64,000 bases of DNA. Source: Prorocentrum cordatum. Taxonomy: Eukaryota; Sar; Dinophyceae; Prorocentrales; Prorocentraceae. The stretch spans positions 372,501 to 436,500 of the forward strand of contig CAUYUJ010007191.1 in assembly GCA_963575745.1 (NCBI GenBank), in the 5' to 3' direction. The notes under the pieces are model-generated. The model saw only the letters and a program-made list of their open reading frames with translations, ran no database searches and had not been told where the DNA came from. Positions 55,849-64,000 of the stretch are shown here, piece by piece (the first letter of the stretch is position 1; each line of letters starts with the position of its first letter). The position numbers and the translations under genes are program-made.

Positions 55849-56217
55849 GTGAGCGTTTTCTAATTCGGCGTTTCGACAGTTGGCGGAAGTAGGTGGGAGG
55901 GGGGGGGTCTGGCTCCGGACCTCTGCTTTGTGCGGCTGTCTGCAACAGCGCGTCCTGTGGTGGAGACTCCACCTGCTCGAGACAGGCGCCAAAAACGGCC
56001 AAGATCTTCTCCACGGGGGGGGGGAGGGGGGGGGGGTCCGACGGCCCGCGCCGATCGGCAAAACAGTGAGGAAGAGAACGATCACCGGGGAGGTGGGGGC
56101 CCGCTCCGTCTCCGGGGCGGCCTCGCGACCCCACGAGCCCGTGCAGGAGCGAAGGGCGCGGGAGCGAGGCGGCCGAGGCGCCTGCGCTGCCCTCGGCTCT
56201 TGAGTCCTGGAGTCCTC

Positions 56218-56272
56218 TCTCTCTCTCTCTGCCTCTCTCTCTCGCTCCTCACTCTCCTCCTCTCTCTCCCCA

Positions 56273-56324
<52 letters not shown>

Positions 56325-56395
56325 TCTCTCTTCACTCTCCTCTCTCTCTGTCTCTCTCTCTCTCTCTCTCTCCTCCTCTCTCTCCTCACTCCTCA
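56218..56395 (+). repeat. (CT)n microsatellite serving as a pyrimidine tract
   Basis: CT dinucleotides run into CCTCACTCCTCAG, the acceptor of exon B. Confidence 0.9.
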
Positions 56396-56396
56396 G

Positions 56397-56472
56397 GAGG
56401 GTGCACCCATTGTGGAACGTAGACGGCAGGCAAATGGTGCGCGCGCGAATCAGACGACCCTACTTGCCACGG
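56397..56472 (+). CDS. Candidate internal exon B of a plus-strand gene
   Basis: The 76-bp segment lies between CTCACTCCTCAG (AG at 56395-56396) and GTGAGAG (56473). In the frame that continues exon A it reads EGAPIVERRRQANGARANQT then TLLAT plus one base. Another frame reads RVHPLWNVDGRQMVRARI, which is also protein-like. The phase (0 in, 1 out) fits both neighbours. Function is unknown. Confidence 0.5.
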
Positions 56473-56695
56473 GTGAGAGACGACGTGCGGGGTGCTTTTC
56501 GCGGAAGGATCATGTACACCACCGCCATGCCTGGCCAGGACCATCCTGGGCCCTGGCATGGTGTCTGCTGTATGCCCTCCTGGCCGAGGCCCAGAGGGGT
56601 CGATGCAGCCTGCCCACACGCATGACAGTCCTTCTCATAGTCGCCCTGCTCCTGCTCCGTCTCGTCCTCCTCCGCTTTGGGGTGCGGTTACGAGT

Positions 56696-56795
56696 TCCAG
56701 CTTGGCGCAGGGACGGCGCCTGGAAAGGCACCCCAGCCGCCGTCCAGCTTGGCGCAGGGACGGCGCCTGGAAAGGCACCCCAGCCGCCGCACGCC
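56696..56795 (+). repeat. Two tandem units of 49 bp
   Basis: CCAGCTTGGCGCAGGGACGG with GCCTGGAAAGGCACCCCAGC is repeated nearly exactly. A second duplication, about 253 bp apart, links 57246-57360 with 57499-57600 (CCCTGCACGTGAxGAGGCxCCC). Confidence 0.8.
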
Positions 56796-57743
56796 TGGAG
56801 AAGGTGGCCTTCCTGCCGCGGGACGCTTGGACAGACAGGTGTCCCTCCTTCCTCTGCTGCTTCCTTCCCTTCTCTCCTGTATTAGCGATCCGTGGATCTG
56901 GTGCGTGGGCGCCAGATCCATGGCTCGGGGAAGGCCCCGACACATGAGGCCAGTGCCGCCTCATTTGGCGACAACGCGCGCCGATTTCGCATGGAATCGG
57001 GACCCTTCTCCTCCACCTTCTCTTTCCCCTCACCCCTCTCTGGGGCCGCGCTGGAAGCTGCGAGTTTCCGGCGGGCTCCCGCGCAAGCCGGGCCCGCCCA
57101 GCCCGCCCGACCGCTCGCGCGTCGTGTCCCACCCCCTGGGGCAGTAGGCCGCACGAGGGTGGAGGGGGACTCGCCCAGCGCTGGGGCAGGCCCCGAAGCG
57201 AACGCAGCGCCCGCCGTGCCTGCCAGCCGCCCACCCGTCACCCATCCCTGCACGTGAAGAGGCGCCCATACGATGGTGGACCGAAGCACCCTCCGTCTCG
57301 CTTTGTTTTTTTGTCCGGCGCGCGCTGGCCGGGCGTGGCGCGGCCGGGAGCCGCGCCCGTAGCGCCGAGGCGCCGTGCCCAGGACAGGCCACCTGCACCG
57401 AATTAGGGGGGGGAGGGGAGGGCCCCCACGACCCCGTCTCGCCCCCCATCCCCCAAGGAGGAAGCCCCTGCCTCGCTCCCCAACCGCCCCCTCCGCCATC
57501 CCTGCACGTGAGGAGGCACCCATTCTGTGGTGCACGGCGCTCACCCGGGGCGCTGGCCAGGGGCGGGCGGCGGGAAGCCGGGAGGCACGGGCGCGCGCGC
57601 ATAGGCGCCTCCGCCGGGGGCCGCAGGCCCCCCGATGCCCGGCCGCGTTGGCCCAGGCGTGGGCCCCTCGTGGTGGTGGCGTGCGCGACGGGGCCGCCAC
57701 GGCATCGAGGGGCATTCCACCACACGGGTAGTCCAGTGATCAA

Positions 57744-58070
57744 TCCTTCCTCCTCCTCCTCCTCCTCCTCCTCCTCCTCCTCCTCCTCCTCCTCCGTTTT
57801 TGTCCTCCTTTTCTTTCTCCTCTCCTCCTCCTCCTCCTCCTCCTCCTCCTCCTCCTTTTCCGCCTCCTCCTCCTCCTCCTCCTCCTCCTCCTCCTTTTCC
57901 TCCTCCTCCTCTTCCTCCTCCCTCCAGCTTCCTCCTCCTTCTCCCTCCTTGTCCTCCTCCTCCTCCTTGTCCTCCGCCTCCTCTTCCTCCTCGTCCCCTT
58001 CTCCTCTTTCCTTTTTCCTTCCTCCTCCTCCACCTCCTTCTCCACGTTCTCCTCTTCCTCCTCCTTCTTC
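57744..58070 (+). repeat. (CCT)n microsatellite
   Basis: CCT array with TTT interruptions, leading into the acceptor of exon C. Confidence 0.95.
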
Positions 58071-58076
58071 CTCCAG

Positions 58077-58186
58077 TTTCCGCGGGCACCCCGCCCGCTC
58101 CTGCCAAGTGCGAAAGACCAGTCCATCGACTCCTCGAGATTGAGGCATTTCGTGATGCCCGCAGTTTCTCCCCTGTGGAGGCCTCT
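58077..58186 (+). CDS. Candidate internal exon C of a plus-strand gene
   Basis: Bounded by TTCTTCCTCCAG (AG at 58075-58076), right behind a CCT array of more than 300 bp, and a GTATGA donor at 58187. In phase with exon B it reads SAGTPPAPAKCERPVHRLLE then IEAFRDARSFSPVEAS and ends at a codon boundary. If the donor is not used, the frame stops three bases later (TGA), making this a terminal exon. No domain is recognised. Confidence 0.5.
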
Positions 58187-58455
58187 GTATGAACAGGGCC
58201 ACAGCAAAGTGGGTCCGAAGATCGCACCAGCATCGCCGAAACATCGGCGACGCAATACAAGGAATCTCGCCGATGCTGGGGTGAAAGCAATCGGGTTCCA
58301 CATCGCCCCGCATAGAGGATGTGTCGGCCCATCTACTCGGGCCCCGTTTGGGAGGCTTGGACCTGCTATGACCGACAAGGGTTATGGAGGAGACGGGCGT
58401 TCGACTCAGGAAAACGACCACTTCATCCTGAGCCTCCCTTCCTCCAGGATGGGAA

Positions 58456-58623
58456 GGGCTCAGTGTATACACCACGTCTTTGTTTGTCGGCCAAGGAGCT
58501 CGGTACTTATATAAACGCCCTAGCTGTCCAACGTGGGACGCCGGGGCGTCTATACAACGACTTCACTCGGCGAGTTCTGTGGTTCCCTGGCCGACCATAC
58601 GACGCGGTGTATACGTCGAGCCC
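58456..58623 (+). mobile_element. M7 short inverted-repeat element, copy 2
   Basis: GGGCTCAGTGTATACACCACGTC and inverse GACGCGGTGTATACGTCGAGCCC, 168 bp. The outer flanks do not show a target duplication. 58630-59000 is unique sequence without a supported gene. Confidence 0.65.
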
Positions 58624-59059
58624 GTCCGACGAGACCCGTCATTTTCATGGCGAGCCGCTTCAAGGGAGTCACAAAACGATCTCTGGAACCCTGAGATGCG
58701 TCTCGACCACAATTCCGATGCGGACACGGCTGTGCCGACGAGAAGCCCCCCCCCTCTGAGGGCTAAGAGCGGAACGCGCTCCCCAGAAACAGGGTCGGCT
58801 TTCCCCTGCGGGGGGATCCTCTCGTGCAGCAAGAAGGTTGGCCCCACTGGCGGACGCAGCCCGACCGACGCCTTCCGTGCCGAGCACCTGCTGTGACGAC
58901 CCCCTGGCCCCACGCGCACGCGCGCCGGCGGCCGCGCGGTGGCCAAGCCCTTTCAGGATGGGGGGGGGGGGGCGGGCGAGGGGAGGGCCAGCCACACGCA
59001 ATCATGATACTCCAAAGACCTCCGAGGACAGGGGGGGAATATCGTTGGGGGGGACTGAA

Positions 59060-59290
59060 AGGATGTCGTAAGCGTGAACGAAGACAGCGCACCTTGCCAG
59101 AAACGTTGCGCACGGCGCACCTTGTCTGTAGCGTTGCAGGCGTGGTAACGTCATGGGCTTTAGGTGATGATGTACCAAAAATGTATGTAGCAGGATATAC
59201 CGAACACGTTGTACCTTGCCCGTAAAACAATAATTTGCGTACCTTGTTGGTGGCGCTGCAAACTGAGCATACAGTCTCTAGTGCAGTAGA
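59060..59290 (+). repeat. Diverged tandem repeat around GCGCACCTTGxCxGxAxCGTTGC
   Basis: Four diverged units with RCACCTTG or GTACCTTG starts and GCGTTGC or GCGCTGC ends. No gene is seen from 58990 to 59670. Confidence 0.45.
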
Positions 59291-59669
59291 CGAAACGCTT
59301 CATAAGCAGACCGGCCACCATCAGAACTACAGATTTTCCATGGTGTGATTTGTCCATGGCCCTGAGAAGTACTCCTTTCCATTGTGTGGATGCATGGCAT
59401 CTGTAGCGATGTACCGATGTTCAGATATAGTACTCGGTTTCTGATAGGCTGTGCTTACCGCAACTATTGCGCCAACATGCGGATGAAGTAGCGGGGGACG
59501 TTGTCCTCCGTGCCGTCGGCCCAGCGGACTTTGATGAGTGTCTGGACGTTGGATTCCAGTACCGTGCACTCATAATGCTCTCTACCGCACTTTCCCTCAA
59601 CCGTGTCTCCGATTGCGATCGGCTTTTGGGTCGTCAAAATCGTAAGTGGGCTTTGGTGCTCGTCTCATG

Positions 59670-60810
59670 GACCTTGTAGTACAGCGGCTGGCCCTGGTAG
59701 CTCAGCTGGTGGTCCAAGTTGCCCTGGATGTGGCTCCTGTAGCTGAGTGCTTGGGGGGTAGATCTGCTGCTGGCTCTCGTAGTATACCAGGCGGGCTTGG
59801 TAGCAGGTCTGGTGGGTCTCGCGGATCTGCTTGGGGCCCTCGTAGCGCAGCTTGCTGCTCAGCTTGCTGTACGTTAGATCGAACTCGTTGTCATGGTAGC
59901 TCTGCAGGAGGCTATCCTAGCTCTGGCTGCGGTCCGCCTAGGTCGAACTGGGGCCCTCGTAGCTGTGCAGCTGGAATGTGTAGCTGTGGTGGGGGTTCTC
60001 AAGGTTCTTGAAGTTCAGCTCTTCGAGCCTCTGCTGATGGCTCTCGCAGTTCAGCTGGTGGCCCTCGTGGTACGGCTGGTGGACCTCGTAGTCCTACGTG
60101 TGGCGTTCGGACTTGGGATAGTGGTCCTCGTAATTCGGGAAGTGGCTCTCGTAGCTGTGCCTGTGGCCCCCGTGGTTCAAGTTGCATTACTCCAAGGACT
60201 GCGAGTATTCCTGCTAGCGCTGGTGGTGGGTGTAGTATGTCCGACTGTCGCTCAAGCCAATGTAGCTGAGCCGGTGGCCCTGGTAGCTGCTCTGGTGGCC
60301 CTCGAAACTCTGCTGGGGACCCTCGTAGCTCAGCGGATTGCGCTAGTAGCTCCGCCGCTAGTTCTCTTAACTCTGCTAGTGGCCCTCGTAGCTGAGTTCG
60401 TGCTCTCGCAGCTGGGTTGAAAGCTGCCGTCGTAATTCAGCAGCGTGGCTCTCGAAGCTCTGCTGGTGGCCCGCGTACCCCTGCGGCTGGTTATGGTAGC
60501 TCTGTTGGTGCCTCTCGTAACTCTGCTGGTTGTTCTAGATTTCTAGGTGTTCCCATGATAGTCGGCCTACGTCTGCGTGTTGACCTCCACGGACCAGAGC
60601 TGGTAACTTCGGTCGCTGGGCTGGTGGTCTTCGTAGCCTTGCATGTAGCTCCCGCATCTGAGCTGGTGACCCTCGAGGGTCAGCTGGTGGGCTTTCGTAG
60701 CTCAACTCGCGGCCCTCGTAGCTCAGCTTGTGGCTCTCGTGGCTCTGCAGGTGAGTCTTGAAGCCTCTCTGGTGGCTCTCGAAGCTGTGCCTGTAGCTCT
60801 CGTGGCTCAG
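59670..60810 (+). repeat. GTAGCTCAGCTGGTGGCCCTC minisatellite
   Basis: Imperfect units of about 15-30 bp combine GGCCCTCGTAGCTC and AGCTGGTGG for more than 1.1 kb. All resulting frames (ALVALVAQ, RGPPAELREP) are repeat translations. The unit resembles a tRNA D arm by chance. Confidence 0.9.
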
Positions 60811-61275
60811 CTCGTGGTCCCCGAGGGTCTCTGGTGGCCCTCCCTTCGGGCTGCTCGGTCGTATCGTTGCTGGCGTCGGTCTTGGTGGCGTACTTGGTGA
60901 CGTAACGGTGAAGGCACTTGTCCTCGGGCTGCCTGTTACGGAGCTCCTTATTGTACTTGGGTTGCCTGTCCCGCAGCTCGCACTCGTACTTGGGCTGCCT
61001 GTTGCGCAGCTCGTGCTTGGACGCTCACGCGAGGGCGATCGCATCAATGATAATACGGTTCTCGGGTCGAGGCTATGGCCTATGCCGGACGTTGTGCCCC
61101 ACTCGTTTTTGGGTCGCACCTGTGCGCGCCCGTGCTCCTCAATGCGTGTAGACGTTGCGTCTCCCCAAACGTGGTTCGGCATCGTGGCTTCGTAGTTCAA
61201 CCGCTGGTGGCCGATGTTGTGGTCGCGGTTACGTTCCCTCTCGCGGATGCTGACCCACCAGTGGATGATGCTGCA

Positions 61276-61451
61276 CAGTCGGGGCATTGACCTAAGGAAC
61301 CCTAAAAAAGGAACGAGGCCCCTATTTTCCATAAGTTCGACTTCGATTTCGTATCGAAAACCTAAGGAAAACCTAAGGCAAGCTGCGAAACGATTAAGGA
61401 ACACGGAGCCCCTCCCCAACGAAAAGGTTTCCTTCTTCAGGGCCCCGACTG
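61276..61451 (+). mobile_element. M1 short inverted-repeat element, copy 2
   Basis: 176 bp from CAGTCGGGGC to GCCCCGACTG, followed by TA; the left flank is CA instead of TA. The flanking TTCCxTCTCGCGGATGCTGACC lies on both sides (about 61230-61265 and 61455-61490), so element and neighbour were duplicated in tandem. Confidence 0.8.
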
Positions 61452-61552
61452 TACGTTCCTTCTCGCGGATGCTGACCCACCAGGTGGATGATATTGGAGT
61501 CAGAACTGAGCACCCACAGGCGGATGAAGCTGTGCACCCGGAGCTTGTTGTA

Positions 61553-61728
61553 CAGTCGGGGCGTTGACCTAAAGAACCCTAAATAAGGAACGGGGCCCCT
61601 ATGTTCCATAAGTTCGACTTCGATTTCCGATGGAAAACCTTAGGAAAACAGAAGGCAAACTGTCGAACAATCAAGGACCACCGAGCCCCTCCCCAACGAA
61701 AAGGGTTCCTTCTCCAGGGCCCCGGCTG
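61553..61728 (+). mobile_element. M1 short inverted-repeat element, copy 3
   Basis: 176 bp from CAGTCGGGGC to GCCCCGGCTG with TA on both sides (61551-61552 and 61729-61730). Confidence 0.85.
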
Positions 61729-61841
61729 TAGACGTGGTGCGCGCGCAGCCGATCGCGACATGCGAGCTAAGAGCACGGCTCCCCCTCGGGATGCGGCGCG
61801 GCGGCGCGGGGGCCCGGGGCCAGGCGGCATTCCTGCCCCTC

Positions 61842-62028
61842 CTCCTCTTCCTCCTCCTCCCCCTCCTCCTTCTCCTCTTCCTCCTCCTCCTCCTTTGAAC
61901 GCCTGTCCTCGTCCTCCCCCTCTTCCTCCTCCTCCTCCTCCACCTCCTCCTCCTCCTCCTCCTCCTCCTCCTCCTTGGAACGCCTGTCCTCGTCCTCCCC
62001 CTCTTCCTCGTCCTCCTCCTCCTCCTCC
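61842..62028 (+). repeat. (CCT)n microsatellite with internal 81-bp duplication
   Basis: GAACGCCTGTCCTCGTCCTC occurs twice, about 81 bp apart, within CCT arrays. An AG at 62081-62082 followed by 49 bases and GTGGTG could be another exon of the plus-strand gene, but this is weak. Confidence 0.9.
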
Positions 62029-62109
62029 ATACCTGTCCCCTACTAGCAATCTCCTTCCCGTCACGCCCCGAGACGTGTCGGCAGGGCGGGCCGAGGGCGT
62101 CGCCGGAGA

Positions 62110-62450
62110 TTTCCGCACCACCTACGGACGGAGGGCGGGTGGTGCTCAACATGTGGCTCTCGCTTTAGCGCGGCACAAAGTCGTCTTCACGTCTACAGCA
62201 AGTTCGCGCATGGAGGGCGGGCCGCCTTCACAATGAGTCTCGCGCCGTAGCGCCGCGCACATTCGTCTACGCTGCAAGCGCTTCACGGATGGAGGGCGGG
62301 TGGCTTTCAAACTGTGGCTCCCGCTTCAGCGCCTCAGGGATTCGTGTCAAAAGAAGTTTGCTAGAAATTCACGGATGGAGGGCGGTACCGTTTCCAAAAT
62401 GTGGCTCTCGCCTCATCGCCGCGCACATTCATATCAAGGCTTCACAACAG
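62110..62450 (+). repeat. Tandem repeat of about 87 bp, first block
   Basis: About four units contain TTCACGGATGGAGGGCGG, TTTCxAAATGTGGCTCTCGCCTCAGCGCC and GCACATTCG. It resumes at 63440. Confidence 0.85.
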
Positions 62451-62652
62451 TTTCAGGGTTCTAAGGTTGACATCCCACAATCTGCGTTGCGGCACGATGT
62501 AGGACTGTCACGGGGCATCAGTCACGTAGATTCGCGGTGTTGAAGTCCCAAGAACGATGTTCTGGTACAGTTCAGGATCGTCGCGACGCAATCATATGAT
62601 TGATTCGCGGCGCTGAAGTCCCAAGAATGGTGTCTTGGCACGGCGCAGGACT

Positions 62653-62790
62653 TTTCAAAAGTTGTCTCCCATCAGAGGGGCACTGTCCTCAGTGCAAATA
62701 AATCCCTTGTGGGGGGCTATGAAGAGGGAGCTGGGAGGGAGGGTTTATTTCAACATCGTTGATGGCTCTTGGGTTTGCACTGGTGCTTCT
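62653..62790 (+). repeat. Right copy of the repeat at 1-130
   Basis: See 1-130; same orientation, and also followed by a (CCT)n array. Confidence 0.7.
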
Positions 62791-63315
62791 CCTCCTCCTG
62801 CTCCTCCCTCCTGCTCGACCAGTCTCCTCTTCCTCCTCCTCCTCCTCCTCCTCCTCCTCCTCCTCCTCCTCCTCCTCCTACTCTTCCTCCTCCTCCTCCT
62901 CCTCCTCCTCCTCCTCCTACTCCTCCTCAACCAATGTCCTGCATGCCGACTGGACGCACGCCGCCGCGCGACAGCCGCGAGCCTGGCTGCATCAGCGAGG
63001 CCAGCACCGGGTTCACCCTCGCCAGCAGCGGCTTCAGCCCATGGGAGGGCGTCGGCGCAGAAGCCGAGCCTCTGCGGGGACGCCCCCCCTGAGGGCCAGG
63101 TTCGTCCCCCTTGTCCTTCTCCCCGTCCTCCTCCCCCTCCTCCTCTTACTCCTCCTCTTCCTGCTCGACAGAGATCCTCCTCCCCTTCCGCCCCTTCCTC
63201 CTCTTCCTCTTCCTCCTGCTCCTCCTCTCCTCCTCATCCTTCTTCCTCCTCCTCTCCCCCTCCTCCTCCTCCTCCTCCTCCTCCTCCTCCTCCTCCTCCT
63301 CTTCCTCCCCCTCCT
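62785..63315 (+). repeat. Two (CCT)n arrays around a 170-bp unique block
   Basis: CCT arrays at 62785-62930 and 63110-63315. The block between them is open in several frames with protein-like reading on both strands (plus ISEASTGFTLASSGF, minus LKPLLARVNPVLASLM). It may hold an exon, but strand and splice sites cannot be settled. Confidence 0.7.
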
Positions 63316-63424
63316 CCGCCTCATCATCATAATTATGATCCATCCCTTTTTCCTGGTGAGTTCATCCTCCGTGTCACAGTCCCGAACGTGTCGGTAGCTG
63401 GACCAGGCGGCTCGCCTCAGACTT

Positions 63425-64000
63425 CCTCACCATGTATTATTGCAACAGCCTCACGGGTGGATGGTAGGCGCTTTCCAAAAGGAAACTGTCGCCTCAACGC
63501 CGCGCGCTCTCGTCGCGGATTACGGTAGAACAAGCTTCAAGGACGGAGTGGTGGGCGTTTTCAGAATGTGATTCACGCCTCAGCGCCGCAAACATTCGTA
63601 TTATTAAACGTTTGCAACTCCTCCAGAGATGGTAGGAGGCAGTTTTCGTCATGTGGATCCCGCCTTTGCGACGCACGCATTCGCCTGAACAGTTACACTA
63701 GCTTCAAGGATGTAGGGCAGAACATGTTCAATGTAAGGTGGTCGCCTCTACGCTGCGCAAAAATCGTCTCAACAGTTCGCAGTAGCTTCCCGGATGAAGA
63801 GGGTCCTTTTCAGAATGCGGCTCTCGCCTTAGCGCAGCGCACATTCGCATTAACAATTTGCACCTGCTTCCAAGACGGAGGGCGGTTCGTTTGCAAAATG
63901 TGGCTCTTGCCTCGGCGCAGCGCACATTCGTCCTAAAAGTTTGCAGGAGCTTCACGGATGGATGGGCTCGTTTTGCATATGTGGATCTCGCCATAGCGCC
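63425..64000 (+). repeat. Tandem repeat of about 87 bp, second block, running off the window
   Basis: About six further diverged units of the 62110-62450 repeat, with GGATGGAxGGxGG, AATGTGGCTCTCGCC and GCGCACATTCG. It continues past the right edge. Confidence 0.85.

Noticed and set aside
59670-60810. tRNA-like D-arm sequence GTAGCTCAGCTGGTGG repeated many times
   Set aside because: It is part of a minisatellite. No acceptor stem, anticodon arm or T arm is present at the right spacing.

Overview
The window looks like nuclear DNA of a dinoflagellate; Prorocentrum or Polarella relatives come to mind, but the species is inferred. The grounds are: GC-rich sequence packed with microsatellites and minisatellites; small exons separated by kilobase introns; several GC-AG introns; a 23-bp site resembling a decayed copy of the dinoflagellate spliced leader (10699-10721); and a membrane protein of a type common in dinoflagellates. 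Most long open frames are translations of (CCT)n, (ATC)n or other repeats and are not genes.

Three coding regions stand out. First, a minus-strand gene runs from 42010 to about 18366 in at least five pieces (41881-42010, 35829-35911, 25680-25787, 19419-19620, 18366-18638). Together they describe a histone-fold protein of the DNA polymerase epsilon subunit 3 (POLE3/Dpb4/CHRAC) type with a long C-terminal tail carrying a PCNA-box-like motif. Its introns (about 6, 10, 6 and 0.8 kb) hold most of the mobile DNA in the middle of the window. Second, a minus-strand multi-pass membrane protein lies at 7798-9436 with one or two frame breaks near its N-terminus. Third, a chain of phase-compatible plus-strand exons lies at 55740-58186, function unknown.

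Mobile DNA includes seven families of short non-autonomous elements with inverted ends. Family M5 has three copies, each with a perfect 5-bp target duplication. Family M4 looks hAT-like: two tandem copies sit inside an M6 element with three copies of an 8-bp target duplication. Family M1 has TA target sites. There are also two retrotransposon RNase H remnants (36843-37705 minus, 30020-30500 plus) and a Gag-like open frame (34115-35284 minus).

Layout: 1-7 kb, repeats and short elements; 7.8-9.4 kb, membrane-protein gene; 10-16 kb, repeat complexes, including ten units of a 151-bp satellite; 16-18 kb, nothing recognised; 18-42 kb, POLE3-like gene with its repeat-filled introns; 43-50 kb, tandem arrays (98-bp satellite, AACGAA-rich blocks, a 950-bp ATC array); 51-54 kb, nested short elements; 55-58 kb, plus-strand exons; 59-64 kb, minisatellites, M1 elements and an 87-bp tandem repeat. 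The first 130 bases of the window reappear at 62653-62790.
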